A stretch of DNA of 64,000 nucleotides from Pseudomonas viridiflava (GCF_900573885.1 NZ_UPSE01000453.1:496001-560000), one strand, 5' to 3'; positions 18,204 to 26,542 are shown, numbered from the stretch's first letter. The notes: a model not told the origin generated them from the sequence alone. A program made the numbers and translations.

Positions 18204-18477
18204 GATGTTCGCTCCAGAAGGTTGTTCGAGGCACGTTGTGTTGTCTCGATGGGGCTCATTAAATGCCGGTGAGGTATCTGGGCTGTGTCGAGAAACCCTC
18301 CGTTGAATTCGTAAAGTGTCGGAGGTAGGCGCAGATACAGAGCGATACAATCGCCCCGTTTTTTTCACGTCCTGCGTGGCGCGATACGCGGCGGCGTTGG
18401 TCGGGCTGGCGGCGCAGGCGCCAATCGAAGCGGTGGAGAGGGCCGCCCCCAACACGAGCCACCTGTATTCCACACAA
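18204..18477. other. Spacer between the duplicated repeat-protein genes
   Basis: About 320 bp between copy 1 and copy 2, the right end being the copy-2 terminator. It presumably holds the promoter of copy 1. It also includes the SDR-like relic at about 18374-18432 and, from about 18448, sequence homologous to the downstream flank of copy 1 (cccaacac ... ccacacaacaaaaagcccg, compare 17741-17780). These features mark a duplication junction. No intact gene. Confidence 0.6.
18374..18432 (-). pseudogene. Relic of an SDR dehydrogenase gene
   Basis: About 60 bp closely resemble part of the intact SDR gene at 19190-19924. The plus-strand segment cgggctggcggcgcaggcgc (then caatcgaagcg) matches cgggctgacggcgtaggcgc (then caatcgaagcg) at about 19480-19510. 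In translation, ASIGACAASPTNAAAYRAT parallels ASIGAYAVSPTAAVYCAT, with one codon inserted. The flanks do not continue the match. It lies upstream of repeat copy 1 just as the intact SDR lies upstream of copy 2. It is best read as the remnant of a duplicated SDR plus repeat-gene unit. Confidence 0.6.
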
Positions 18478-18511
18478 CAAAAAGCCCGACATCCGCCGGG
18501 CTTTGTTTTTT
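18478..18511 (-). terminator. Terminator of repeat-protein gene copy 2
   Basis: caaaaagcccgacatccgcc gggctttgtttttt: nearly the same hairpin as at 17772-17802, 15 bp past the copy-2 stop codon. It shows that the duplication included the downstream flank. Confidence 0.85.
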
Positions 18512-18525
18512 CATTGCCTCAGTTA

Positions 18526-19029
18526 TTAGCTGATGCGACCCGCACCTACACGGTCAGCACCACCTTCAGCTACGCGGTTAGCGCCAGTGCGATCGGCACC
18601 ACCTTCAGCTACGCGGTTGGCACCGGTACGGTCTGCACCACCTTCGGCTACACGGTTGGCGCCGGCACGGTCTGCACCACCTTCAGCTACACGGTTGGCG
18701 CCGGCACGGTCTGCACCACCTTCGGCTACACGGTTGGCGCCGGCACGGTCTGCACCACCTTCAGCTACACGGTTGGCGCCGGTACGGTCTGCACCACCTT
18801 CAGCTACACGGTTGGCGCCGGTACGGTCTGCACCGCCTTCAGCTACACGGTTGGCACCGGTACGGTCTGCACCGCCTTCGGCTACACGGTTGGCACCGGT
18901 ACGGTCTGCACCGCTCTCAGCGACTGCCTGAGAATTAAGTTGTTGGTACAGGTCGGTAGCGTGAACAGTCACAGCGCTGGCGGCCAGTACGGAGAGGGTC
19001 AAGCTCAGAATCAGTTTGTTGGTTTTCAT
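18526..19029 (-). CDS. Exported 13-residue-repeat protein, copy 2 (10 repeats)
   Basis: 167-aa paralogue of the gene at 17817. The signal peptide is almost identical (MKTNKLILSLTLSVLAASAV, ending VHA) and the linker is TDLYQQLNSQAV. It has ten 13-aa units (AEGGADRTGANRV or AEGGADRAGANRV), the last ending VGAGRIS. The three extra units account exactly for the 39-residue difference. Units are very uniform in DNA (39-bp period), suggesting recent expansion or gene conversion. DNA identity with copy 1 extends through the ribosome-binding region (gaacatcatg context) and then stops. The SDR gene lies 160 bp upstream in the same direction. Function unknown; an envelope or secreted stress or interaction protein is possible but unproven. 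Confidence 0.87.
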   Translation of the reverse strand: MKTNKLILSLTLSVLAASAVTVHATDLYQQLNSQAVAESGADRTGANRVAEGGADRTGANRVAEGGADRTGANRVAEGGADRTGANRVAEGGADRAGANRVAEGGADRAGANRVAEGGADRAGANRVAEGGADRTGANRVAEGGADRTGANRVAEGGADRVGAGRIS

Positions 19030-19189
19030 GATGTTCGCTCCAGAAGTTTGTTCGCTTGGGTGTGAAGCCAGTATCAATCGATTTATTACCTGCGAAAAGC
19101 GCAAATATCCGCCTAAACATATTCACTTATTCGATATATAGAAGAATACATACGCGCTTTACGCAGGGCATCCGCCGGGGCCGTACCGG

Positions 19190-19924
19190 TTAGTACGGGC
19201 TTGCAGTCGGGCGAACGATCAGTTCGCTGACGTCGACATCCGCCGGTTGCTCGACTGCGTAAGCAATGGCGCGGGCGATGGCCAGAGCCGGAATGGCGAT
19301 CTTTCTGAACTCACGCATTTCAGCGCGCCCGCCCTCGTCGGAAATACTTTCGGCCAGTTCGGATTCCGTGACGCCGGGGGCGATAACGGTGACGCGAATG
19401 TCGCCGCCCACTTCCTGACGCAGCCCTTCGGAAATCGCCCGCACCGCATACTTGGTCGCGCAATACACGGCGGCGGTCGGGCTGACGGCGTAGGCGCCAA
19501 TCGAAGCGATATTGATGATCTGGCCGGCACGTTGTGTCTGCATCAGCGGCAACGTAGCGGCGATGCCGTGCAACACCCCGCGAATGTTCACGTCGATCAT
19601 CTGGTTCCACTCATGGATCTTCAGCGCTTCAAGTTTTGAAAGCGGCATCACACCTGCGTTGTTAATCAGCACATCGACACGGCCATGCAGCTCGACGGCA
19701 AAGTCGATAAAGGCTTGCACGTCTTCCATATTGGTCACGTCCAGCGCCCGCACATCGGCAACGCCGCCCGCTTCACGAATTTCGCCGGCCAAGGTTTCCA
19801 GGCGGTCGGTGCGACGGGCGCCGAGCACGACCTTGGCGCCCTGGCTGGCCAGAAGGCGTGCGGTGGCTTCGCCGATGCCGCTGCTGGCGCCGGTGATTGC
19901 GATAACTTTCTGATCTGTTTTCAT
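19190..19924 (-). CDS. SDR family NAD(P)-dependent oxidoreductase
   Basis: 244-aa classical short-chain dehydrogenase. The cofactor motif is TGASSGIGEATARLLASQG near residue 12. NNAG is at about 88-91, the catalytic Ser is in NIASIGAYAVSP, and Tyr/Lys are in YCATKYAVRAISEGL. A clear AGGAGATACGCC precedes the ATG. It resembles the YdfG-like group that reduces small hydroxy/keto substrates; the substrate is unknown. It lies upstream of repeat-protein copy 2, with no obvious terminator between them, so read-through is possible. A fragment of a second copy survives at 18374-18432. Confidence 0.9.
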   Translation of the reverse strand: MKTDQKVIAITGASSGIGEATARLLASQGAKVVLGARRTDRLETLAGEIREAGGVADVRALDVTNMEDVQAFIDFAVELHGRVDVLINNAGVMPLSKLEALKIHEWNQMIDVNIRGVLHGIAATLPLMQTQRAGQIINIASIGAYAVSPTAAVYCATKYAVRAISEGLRQEVGGDIRVTVIAPGVTESELAESISDEGGRAEMREFRKIAIPALAIARAIAYAVEQPADVDVSELIVRPTASPY

Positions 19925-20130
19925 GGCGTATCTCCTGATCCGTTTTTTTAGAGGCCCTGCCCTTGCAGGTCTGGGATCAAGAATAGGAATGAGGGGCTTG
20001 TGAGGGTTATTCGATTACTGCGCGGTGTTTGCACAATCCTGCAAGCGTGAATTTGCCCCTATAAAGGCATCGCCACGACACGGCCAATCGCCTAGGGTGT
20101 GGTTATCGACCACCCATGTCAGGAGAAACC

Positions 20131-20568
20131 ATGGACGCCTTTATGCAAGCGGCAATCGAAGAAGCGCAGTTGGGACTGGCCGAGGGCGGCATTCCGATTG
20201 GTTCGGTGTTGGTGCATGACGGCCGCATCATCGGGCGCGGCCACAACCGTCGCGTGCAGGAAGGCAGCGTGATCAAGCACGGCGAAATGGACGCGCTGGA
20301 AAACGCCGGCCGCCAGCCCGCCAGCCTGTACCGCGAAGCGGTGCTGTACACCACGCTTTCGCCCTGCCCCATGTGCAGCGGCGCGATTCTGCTCTACGGC
20401 ATTCGCCGCGTGATTGTGGGTGAAAACCAGACCTTTATGGGCGACGAAGCGTTGCTGCGCTCACGCGGCGTGCAGGTCGACGTGCTGCAAAACCACACCT
20501 GCGTGTCGCTGATGGAACAGTTCATCGCCGAGCAGCCGCAGCTGTGGAATGAAGACATCGGCGAATAA
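20131..20568 (+). CDS. Cytosine deaminase-like nucleoside deaminase
   Basis: 145-aa zinc deaminase of the CDA/dCMP fold. Zinc-site motifs: HGEMDALENAG (HxE) and TLSPCPMCSGAI (PCxxC). The overall pattern, including LGLAEGGIPIGSVLV, RGHNRRVQEGSVIKHGE and the C-terminal WNEDIGE, closely resembles fungal (FCY1-type) cytosine deaminase, so cytosine to uracil is the likely reaction. I start at ATG 20131, just after the AGGAG at 20120-20124; the ATG at 20116 lies upstream of that site. It is single and divergent from the SDR gene. Confidence 0.88.
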   Translation: MDAFMQAAIEEAQLGLAEGGIPIGSVLVHDGRIIGRGHNRRVQEGSVIKHGEMDALENAGRQPASLYREAVLYTTLSPCPMCSGAILLYGIRRVIVGENQTFMGDEALLRSRGVQVDVLQNHTCVSLMEQFIAEQPQLWNEDIGE

Positions 20569-20799
20569 AGCCGCGCCAACCTCCCACTTCTAACGGGGCG
20601 CCCGCCCCGTTTTCCCCGCCTTGTTTATGCAAATTTCCGCGCGTGCACGCGCGAAAGACTTCCCACCCGCCAGCCCCTAGATTCGAGCCCCTGCCCGCTT
20701 TACGTAATTGCGCGCCGGCCGCACCCGTGGCACGGCAAACCCACAACGAATCGTCGCAAGGCACAACTCTAATTACCTGCACGGTTCTTCGGAGTAAGC

Positions 20800-21909
20800 A
20801 TGATGAAAGGCTCGTTCAGCAAAACCACCCTCGGCTGCGCCATGGGGTTGCTCTTGGGGTTTTCACTGCACGCCAGTGCCGCCCCGCAGGAAATTCACTT
20901 CGCCAACTGGGGCGACTATGTTGGCCCCACCACCTTCGCTGACTTTGAAAAGGAAACCGGCATCAAGGTGGTGCTGGAGCCCTACGACTCCAACGAAATT
21001 CTCGAGACCAAACTGCTCACCGGCAATTCCGGCTACGACGTAATCGTAACGTCGGCGGAGTTTCTTGCCCGCCAGATCAAAGCCGGCATCTACAGCCCGC
21101 TGGACCGCGCGCAGTTACCCAACCGCAAGAACCTCAACCCCGAGCTAATGAAAAGCCTGGAAAGCTCCGACCCCGGCAACACCTTCGCCGTGCCGTATCT
21201 GTGGGGCACCATCGGCATCGGCTACAACACCGCTAAAATCAAAGCCGCACTAGGCGATAGCGCGCCGGTGAATAGCTGGGACCTGGTGTTCAAACCGGAA
21301 AATCTCGCCAAGCTCAAAGGCTGCGGCGTGGCCATGCTCGATGCGCCGACCAAGATTATTCCGCTGGCGCTGTTCTACTTGGGCAAAGACCCGAATAGCG
21401 AGAAACCCGAGGACATCGCCGCTGCGACCAAACTGCTGCAAACCCTCAAGCCGTCGATCACCTATTTCAGTTCCACCAAGTACATTGCTGATCTGGCCAA
21501 TGGCGACATCTGTCTGGCCGTCGGTTTCTCCGGTGATGTGCTGCAAGCGCGGCAGAGCGCTATCGACGCGGGCAATAAAAATGACGTGGCGTACAGCGTG
21601 CCGGACCAAGGCAGCAACATCTGGTTCGACAACCTGGCCATTCCGAAAACCGCCAAGAACGCAGCCGGCGCGCACGCTTTTATCAACTACCTGATGCGCC
21701 CGGACGTCATCGCCAAAATCAGCAACTACTTGCGTTACGCCAACCCGAACACGGCCTCGCAACCCTTGCAGGATCAAGCGGTGCGTGAAAACACGGCGAT
21801 TTACCCGGACGAAAAACTGATCGCGAAAATGTTCGTCAGTCTGCCGCCCTCAAAAGCGGCGCTGCGGGTGATTACGCGGAGTTGGAGCACGATCAAGTCG
21901 GGGATTTGA
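20800..21909 (+). CDS. Polyamine-type ABC transporter substrate-binding protein
   Basis: 369-aa periplasmic binding protein of the PotF/SpuD family. The signal peptide ends HASAAPQ and the mature start is EIHFANWGDYVGPTTFADFEKETGIKV, the typical opening for spermidine/putrescine binders. It includes YDVIVTSAEFLARQI and FAVPYLWGTIGIGYN ligand-cleft regions. It delivers polyamines to an inner-membrane ABC transporter. No permease or ATPase genes are adjacent, so it must work with one encoded elsewhere or act as an orphan sensor-binder. A GGAG lies just ahead of the ATG, and it is followed by a strong terminator. Confidence 0.9.
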   Translation: MMKGSFSKTTLGCAMGLLLGFSLHASAAPQEIHFANWGDYVGPTTFADFEKETGIKVVLEPYDSNEILETKLLTGNSGYDVIVTSAEFLARQIKAGIYSPLDRAQLPNRKNLNPELMKSLESSDPGNTFAVPYLWGTIGIGYNTAKIKAALGDSAPVNSWDLVFKPENLAKLKGCGVAMLDAPTKIIPLALFYLGKDPNSEKPEDIAAATKLLQTLKPSITYFSSTKYIADLANGDICLAVGFSGDVLQARQSAIDAGNKNDVAYSVPDQGSNIWFDNLAIPKTAKNAAGAHAFINYLMRPDVIAKISNYLRYANPNTASQPLQDQAVRENTAIYPDEKLIAKMFVSLPPSKAALRVITRSWSTIKSGI

Positions 21910-21922
21910 GTTTGCTCGCCTG

Positions 21923-21960
21923 AATAAGAAACGCCCGGTCAGAGCCGGGCGTTTCTTATT
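21923..21960 (+). terminator. Terminator of the polyamine-binding protein gene
   Basis: aataagaaacgcccgg pairs perfectly with ccgggcgtttcttatt around a six-base loop, 13 bp past the stop. The long symmetric stem could work in both directions. Confidence 0.9.
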
Positions 21961-21976
21961 CAACGAATCGTTTTTG

Positions 21977-22039
21977 TGTAGGAGCCAGCTTGCTGGCGAA
22001 ATGGCCGCCGCCGCTTTCGCCAGCAAGCTGGCTCCTACA
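21977..22039. repeat. REP-like inverted repeat
   Basis: tgtaggagccagcttgctgg and its exact inverse ccagcaagctggctcctaca enclose about 23 bp. The arms are the same as those at 13739-13811. It lies between convergent genes. Confidence 0.85.
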
Positions 22040-22047
22040 GGTGAGCC

Positions 22048-22986
22048 TCAGGACTGCGCTTCAATCTTGAAACCAAACCGCGGGAAGTGCACGTGCACCA
22101 CCCCGCCGCGTGGGTCTTCGCGACGCAGAATCAACTCTTCACGCCCAGCAAACAACAGCTCACCCGCCACCGGATCGACGCCGTAGTCCGTCGCGGCGAT
22201 GGTCACCTGTTGTCCCGCCTTGAAACCGTTCGGGTCTTCGAATGCCTCATCGGGTAACGGCGCAGGTGTGGCGGTACGAGCGACTTCCAGCGCCTCTTCA
22301 GCCGTCATCGGCGTGGAGGAACCGTGGCCAAAACTCAGCACGCGACCAAGCCAGGCGGACACCAACGGATAGCCATCCACCAATGGCGCGGTCACGGGTG
22401 TGCCTTTGAGGAACCACAACTGATGGGCCAGCGCGAAATCGGCATGAGTGGCTTCGCCGAACAGGAAGTCGCTGCCGCTGGCCGCGAGTTGCTGCTCCAG
22501 GCGCGCCATGAATTGCGGCCAATGGTGTTGCGCTTGTGCCAGCGGTACACGGCTGGCGGTGCCCCCGCTGAACAGGCCGGCGCGGTCTGCGATAAAGGCT
22601 TTTACCGCTTCAGGCGGCAGTTTGCCAAAACGGATGGCCACGGAGTCCGGTTGAAAAACCAGCGACACGGCGTGCTGAAACAGCACTGAATCAATCCAGT
22701 TGGTAAAGCCGGTAATGGCAAACAACTGCTCGGCCGGAAACAGCGCCGGCGTGGCTTTTTCCGCTTCGAGGCGCCGGGCGATCAAGGCGGTGTCGCAGTA
22801 GATATCCGCGCCCACCTGCAGCACCGGGGTCTTGCGATAGCCCCCGGTGAGGGCGACCAGATCCGGCTTGGGCATCACTGGCGAAATCATCACCGAGCGC
22901 CACGACAGCTGCTTGAACCCCAGCATCAACCGCGTTTTTTCGGCAAAGGGCGATGTGGGGTAATGGTGCAGAATCAACTCAGACAT
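22048..22986 (-). CDS. Glutathione S-transferase family protein
   Basis: 312-aa protein. The N-terminal thioredoxin-like domain (LILHHYPTSPFAEKTRLMLGF) carries the SPF-type active-site region, followed by GGYRKTPVLQVGADIYCDTALIARRLE, the glutathione-contact pattern. The helical C-terminal domain is longer than in ordinary GSTs and ends in a beta-rich tail (about residues 235-312: VDPVAGELLFAGREELILRRED). GGAG precedes the ATG. It probably conjugates or reduces an unknown substrate with glutathione in the cytoplasm. The extra tail is a family feature in Pseudomonas-like GSTs as far as I know; its role is unclear. Confidence 0.87.
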   Translation of the reverse strand: MSELILHHYPTSPFAEKTRLMLGFKQLSWRSVMISPVMPKPDLVALTGGYRKTPVLQVGADIYCDTALIARRLEAEKATPALFPAEQLFAITGFTNWIDSVLFQHAVSLVFQPDSVAIRFGKLPPEAVKAFIADRAGLFSGGTASRVPLAQAQHHWPQFMARLEQQLAASGSDFLFGEATHADFALAHQLWFLKGTPVTAPLVDGYPLVSAWLGRVLSFGHGSSTPMTAEEALEVARTATPAPLPDEAFEDPNGFKAGQQVTIAATDYGVDPVAGELLFAGREELILRREDPRGGVVHVHFPRFGFKIEAQS

Positions 22987-23050
22987 AACGGCTCCGGGGC
23001 GCTAGATGAACGCTGAAGCTTACGCGCCAACGCGGGCACGGCCCACCCAA

Positions 23051-23383
23051 TCAGGCTGATGGCGCAACATCACTCGACTGAATCACTGTACCGCTGGCAG
23101 CGAGCACTTCCTTGGCCTTCTTGCTCAGCCGCTTGATTACCCGCTCGCGCCGCAGCGCATCGCCCTTGCCCTCGCAGCGCTCGACATAGACCAATGCCAC
23201 CGCCGGACTGGAATAAAAGAAGCGCGCGCCCTTGCCGCTCTGATGCACCGCGAACCGCCGATGGGCGTCATCGCTGATGCCGCAATACAGCGCACCATTG
23301 GCAGCACGGACGAGATAGACGAACCAGGGCTTGGGAACGGGTTCGGAATCAGACGTGGGTTCGGGTGAATGCAACCTGGGCAC
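23051..23383 (-). CDS. GIY-YIG nuclease family protein
   Basis: About 110 aa from a GTG at 23383. The core [36 protein letters not shown] has the GIY-YIG pattern (VYLV...YCGI), the catalytic Arg (RRF) and the conserved Glu in [16 protein letters not shown]. It ends with the typical [12 protein letters not shown] helix. This is the UPF0213/YhbQ-like single-domain family; DNA-processing activity is plausible but undefined. The start is uncertain: the frame is open to 23716, but the upstream residues look non-coding and no strong Shine-Dalgarno is seen. Confidence 0.8.
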   Translation of the reverse strand: MPRLHSPEPTSDSEPVPKPWFVYLVRAANGALYCGISDDAHRRFAVHQSGKGARFFYSSPAVALVYVERCEGKGDALRRERVIKRLSKKAKEVLAASGTVIQSSDVAPSA

Positions 23384-23564
23384 CTTGTGGAAAACACTGC
23401 CGCGTGGGGCAACGTGGAAGGCCTGGCATCTTAACCGAGGCGTCGCGGCAGATAGAGGGTCGATTAGCCGTATTTTTCCTAGCTCAACGCCGGAGCGACC
23501 AGCCCTCAGCTGAGGATTTCTCGACCTGCGGCCGTCGCGCAATGTGAATACACTCATGCTTTCC

Positions 23565-23600
23565 GTATACTGGAGCACCACCATGCTAACGCTGTATACA
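23565..23600 (+). promoter_or_regulatory. Candidate operator/promoter of the toxin-antitoxin pair
   Basis: Two gtatac palindromes (within ccgtatactgg and ctgtatacaaatg), about 30 bp apart, lie just ahead of the antitoxin ribosome-binding site gagg. Autoregulated antitoxins commonly bind such paired palindromes. This is a visual candidate only. Confidence 0.4.
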
Positions 23601-23615
23601 AATGAGGACCCCGTC

Positions 23616-23867
23616 ATGGCTTCGCCAGTCCTGTCGTTTCGCGTCGAAGACGATCTGGTTGAACGCCTGGACCAATTGGCCCAGGCAACCGATCGTGACC
23701 GCCAGTACCACCTCAAGCGCGCATTGGCTCGCTATGTGGATGCCGAATCCTGGCAGATTCAAGCCACCATCCAGGGAATTGAGGATGCCGACGCTGGCAA
23801 ACTTACGGATATCGACGCAGTGAAAGCGAAGTGGGTGAAACGTGCGAAAACTCGTACTGACCAATAA
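23616..23867 (+). CDS. Ribbon-helix-helix antitoxin (ParD/CopG-like)
   Basis: 83-aa protein. Its N-terminus [20 protein letters not shown] has the ribbon-helix-helix pattern of CopG/ParD antitoxins, followed by [18 protein letters not shown] and a charged C-terminal tail that would wrap the toxin. ATG 23616 follows gagg with 8-9 nt spacing; an in-frame ATG upstream lacks such a site. The 3' end overlaps the toxin start by 26 bp, so the pair is translationally coupled. It should repress its own promoter and neutralise the RelE/ParE-like toxin. Confidence 0.87.
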   Translation: MASPVLSFRVEDDLVERLDQLAQATDRDRQYHLKRALARYVDAESWQIQATIQGIEDADAGKLTDIDAVKAKWVKRAKTRTDQ

Positions 23868-24132
23868 AGCACAGAGCGATCTGGACGCGATCCACGAACA
23901 CTACGCCTCATTGGTCGGGGCGGAGCAGGCGGCCGCCCTTGTGGTCCGCCTTCTGGATTCGCTGCAAGGCTTGCGGCAATTCACCGGCCTGGGTCGTCCT
24001 TCGCAGGTTCCAGGCATCAGGGAATTGGTGATGAGTGATCTGCCCTTTATCGCGCCCTATCGATTCGTCAGCAATGAAGTGCAGGTGCTGCGGCTTTTGC
24101 ACCAACGCGCGGAACGGTCAGAGAGCGGCTGA
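23842..24132 (+). CDS. RelE/ParE superfamily toxin
   Basis: 96-aa protein starting with GTG inside the antitoxin gene. The fold pattern is typical: [20 protein letters not shown] at the N-terminus, a middle helix, then GRPSQVPGIRELVMSDLPFIAPYRFV and VQVLRLLHQR. The last is the conserved C-terminal strand with Arg. ParE-type members poison gyrase and RelE-type members cut mRNA; which applies cannot be told from sequence. It is a complete length for the family and forms a chromosomal type II module with 23616-23867. Confidence 0.88.
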   Translation: MRKLVLTNKAQSDLDAIHEHYASLVGAEQAAALVVRLLDSLQGLRQFTGLGRPSQVPGIRELVMSDLPFIAPYRFVSNEVQVLRLLHQRAERSESG

Positions 24133-24149
24133 ACGCTCCGCATCCAGGG

Positions 24150-24620
24150 TTATCGGCCTGCGCGAAACGCTGCCAGGCCTTTGCTTGCCTGCTTGCGAAT
24201 GGCGCCCTGCACCAGCGGCGTCCAACCCAGCAATGTGCCCTTGACGCCTAACGCCTGCGCTGACCATTTCCACAGATCGAAGCGGTCGTGGTGCTCCACG
24301 ATTTTTCCGTCACGAAATACAAAGTTTGCCTGGATGCGGTTGAGCACCATGCGGCCGGTGCCGCTGAACAGATAGGTGGCGACCCAATGCGCGCTGCCAC
24401 GCGTGTCGTCGGCCTGCACATTCGAGTAGTCGAGGGAGAAGTTCTGCGCACGGCTGGTAAGCATGCGCCACATATCGGCGGCTTCGCTGCCCTTGAGATC
24501 GGGAAACACCGGGTCGCTGAATTGCACGTCATCGGCGTAGCAGGCGGCCATGGCTTCGGCGTCTTGCCGTTGGAACGCCTGGTAAAAGCGGGTGATCAGC
24601 TCAGCGTTGGGGTGGCTCAT
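24150..24620 (-). CDS. SnoaL-like NTF2-fold protein
   Basis: 156 aa. Starts HPNAELITRFYQAFQRQDAEAMAACYADDVQFSDPVFPDL, the classic SnoaL_2 opening, and has QANFVFRDGKIVEHHDRFDLWKW, the central strand pattern with conserved His-Asp. AGGAG precedes the ATG. It is a ketosteroid-isomerase-like small-molecule protein of unknown substrate. It is convergent with the toxin gene (17 bp between stops) and divergent from the GlxA-type regulator. Confidence 0.85.
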   Translation of the reverse strand: MSHPNAELITRFYQAFQRQDAEAMAACYADDVQFSDPVFPDLKGSEAADMWRMLTSRAQNFSLDYSNVQADDTRGSAHWVATYLFSGTGRMVLNRIQANFVFRDGKIVEHHDRFDLWKWSAQALGVKGTLLGWTPLVQGAIRKQASKGLAAFRAGR

Positions 24621-24741
24621 GACGGCTCCTGAGAGGTAGAAAGTGCGCTCATTATCGAGTCGCTTGTTTGCTTGAGCGATTGGCTATATCGACAAGTTTG
24701 TGTTCAAAATAGCCATCCTGCTTTGAATGGTCCGGCCCCTC

Positions 24742-25686
24742 ATGTTGCGCATCGCCCTGTTCATTTGCCCGCAAACAGTGTGTTCGAGCCTGAGCATGGC
24801 GATGGACGCCTTTCAATTGGCAAACCAGCTGGCCGGCGAGCGCCTGTTCCATTTGCAGCGTTTCAGCCTGGACGGTCGCGCTGTGCAATTGCAGTTCGCG
24901 AGCATCAGCGTAGACGGCGACTTGAGCCTGGCCGAAAGTGCCGATCTGGTAATGCTGCCCGCTACCGGCAGTGCCATCGACACCACGTTGACCGTGAATG
25001 CGCTGGTGCTGCCGTGGCTGGCGGCGCAGGCGCAACACCGGCATCTCGCCAGCTTGTGCAGCAGCGCGTTTTTATTGGGCGCCGCCGGAGTGCTGGATGG
25101 ACGCACCGCAACCACGCACTGGAGCCTCACAGCGCAGTTTCGCCAGCGTTTCCCCCAGGTGAACCTGCAAGCCGAACACCTGCTCACCCACGATGACCGC
25201 CTGTTCTGTTCCGGCGGCGCTCACGCCGGACTGGACCTGTGCCTGTACCTGATCGGCTGGCACGCCGGCGCCGACCTGGCGCACAAAGTAGCCGCCGCGC
25301 TGGTGTTCGACCAAGGGCGTGGCGAGCAAACCCGCTTTGCCCCGCTGGTACCGGAAGCCTCGCGCAATGACCCGTTGCAACCGCTGCTCAGCTGGATGCG
25401 CCAACACCACGCCGAAACCCTGGACCTTCAGCGCCTGGCCGAGCGAGCCAATTGCTCACCGCGCACCTTGCTGCGCCGCTTTCGCGCCAGCACCGGCATT
25501 ACCCCGAACGAATATGTGCAGCGCCTGCGTATCAGCGCGGCACAAGTGGCGTTGCGGCAGCCGGCACGTTCGCTGGAACAGGTGGCGGCAGATGTGGGCT
25601 TTGGCGACCGGGCGGCATTTGCCAAGTTGTTCAAGCATTTATGCGGCGAAACACCAGGCGCCTTCCGTCAACGCTTGCGCGGCTAA
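24742..25686 (+). CDS. GlxA-type AraC family transcriptional regulator
   Basis: 314 aa from ATG 24742 (ATG 24727 is possible; neither has a strong Shine-Dalgarno). The N-terminal DJ-1/PfpI-like domain (LRIALFICPQTVCSSLSMAMDAFQLANQL) has the nucleophile-elbow region ASLCSSAFLLGAAGVLDGR. The C-terminal AraC domain has two helix-turn-helices (LDLQRLAERANCSPRTLLRRF; SLEQVAADVGFGDRAAFAKLFKHLCGETPGAFR). GlxA-type regulators respond to amines or small metabolites; the target here is unknown. It may control the adjacent SnoaL gene (24150), which is divergent from it. Confidence 0.9.
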   Translation: MLRIALFICPQTVCSSLSMAMDAFQLANQLAGERLFHLQRFSLDGRAVQLQFASISVDGDLSLAESADLVMLPATGSAIDTTLTVNALVLPWLAAQAQHRHLASLCSSAFLLGAAGVLDGRTATTHWSLTAQFRQRFPQVNLQAEHLLTHDDRLFCSGGAHAGLDLCLYLIGWHAGADLAHKVAAALVFDQGRGEQTRFAPLVPEASRNDPLQPLLSWMRQHHAETLDLQRLAERANCSPRTLLRRFRASTGITPNEYVQRLRISAAQVALRQPARSLEQVAADVGFGDRAAFAKLFKHLCGETPGAFRQRLRG

Positions 25687-25749
25687 CAGCCGCCAGACAA
25701 AACGGCCGTCACCGCATAGAATCGCCGCAGCCTTTAGGAGACGCCTGCC

Positions 25750-26529
25750 ATGCTGATGGTGATTTCACCCGCCAAAACCCTCGACTACGACACCCCGCCA
25801 GTTACCAGCCGCCACACCCAACCGCAACACCTGGACCATGCTCAGGAACTGATTGAGCAACTGCGCGATTTCAGCCCGGCGCAGGTTGCCGAACTGATGC
25901 ACCTGTCCGACAAACTTGCCGCACTGAACGTGGCGCGCTTCGGCAGCTGGTCGCCGAAATTCACCAAAAAAAATGCCAAGCAGGCACTGCTGGCATTCAA
26001 AGGTGACGTGTACACCGGCATGCACGCCGATGACTTCAGTGAAGACGACTTCGACTTCGCGCAAAAGCACCTGCGCATGCTCTCGGGCCTGTACGGTGTG
26101 TTGCGTCCGCTGGACCTGATGCAGCCCTACCGCCTGGAAATGGGCACCAAACTCGCCAACGGGCGAGGCAAAGACTTGTACGCCTTTTGGGGCGACAACA
26201 TCAGCGGTTGGCTGAACCAGGCGCTCAAAGCGCAAGGCGATGACGTGCTGCTGAACCTGGCTTCCAACGAATATTTTGGCGCAGTGAAACGTCAGGCCCT
26301 GAAGGCGCGAATCATTAACACCGACTTCAAAGACCTGAAAAACGGCCAGTACAAAATCATCAGTTTCTACGTCAAGAAAGCGCGCGGGATGATGGCGCGT
26401 TACGTCATCAAGGAACGTCTCACCGACCCGGCCGGCCTCAAAGACTTCAACTACCAGGGTTACCGGTTCGATGCGGCGCAGTCCAAGCCCGACCACTTGG
26501 TATTTCTGCGCGACGCGCCTGAAGACTGA
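25750..26529 (+). CDS. yaaA: Peroxide stress protein YaaA
   Basis: 259-aa protein of the YaaA/UPF0246 family at usual length. It begins [18 protein letters not shown], the family hallmark, and contains [40 protein letters not shown] and the C-terminal [19 protein letters not shown] and FNYQGYRFD. YaaA limits intracellular free iron and DNA damage during H2O2 stress. TTAGGAGACGCCTGCC precedes the ATG. It ends in a bidirectional terminator shared with the chitinase gene. Confidence 0.94.
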   Translation: MLMVISPAKTLDYDTPPVTSRHTQPQHLDHAQELIEQLRDFSPAQVAELMHLSDKLAALNVARFGSWSPKFTKKNAKQALLAFKGDVYTGMHADDFSEDDFDFAQKHLRMLSGLYGVLRPLDLMQPYRLEMGTKLANGRGKDLYAFWGDNISGWLNQALKAQGDDVLLNLASNEYFGAVKRQALKARIINTDFKDLKNGQYKIISFYVKKARGMMARYVIKERLTDPAGLKDFNYQGYRFDAAQSKPDHLVFLRDAPED

Positions 26530-26542
26530 GTCACGCACGCGC

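Noticed and set aside
18526..18931. 39-bp tandem repeats looking like a CRISPR array
   Set aside because: Units are contiguous without spacers and lie in frame inside a gene with a signal peptide; they encode a 13-aa repeat.
18316..19065. Plus-strand open frame with TVGAGTVCTTFSY repeats
   Set aside because: It is the reverse translation of the repeat-protein gene, which has signal peptide, Shine-Dalgarno and terminator on the minus strand.
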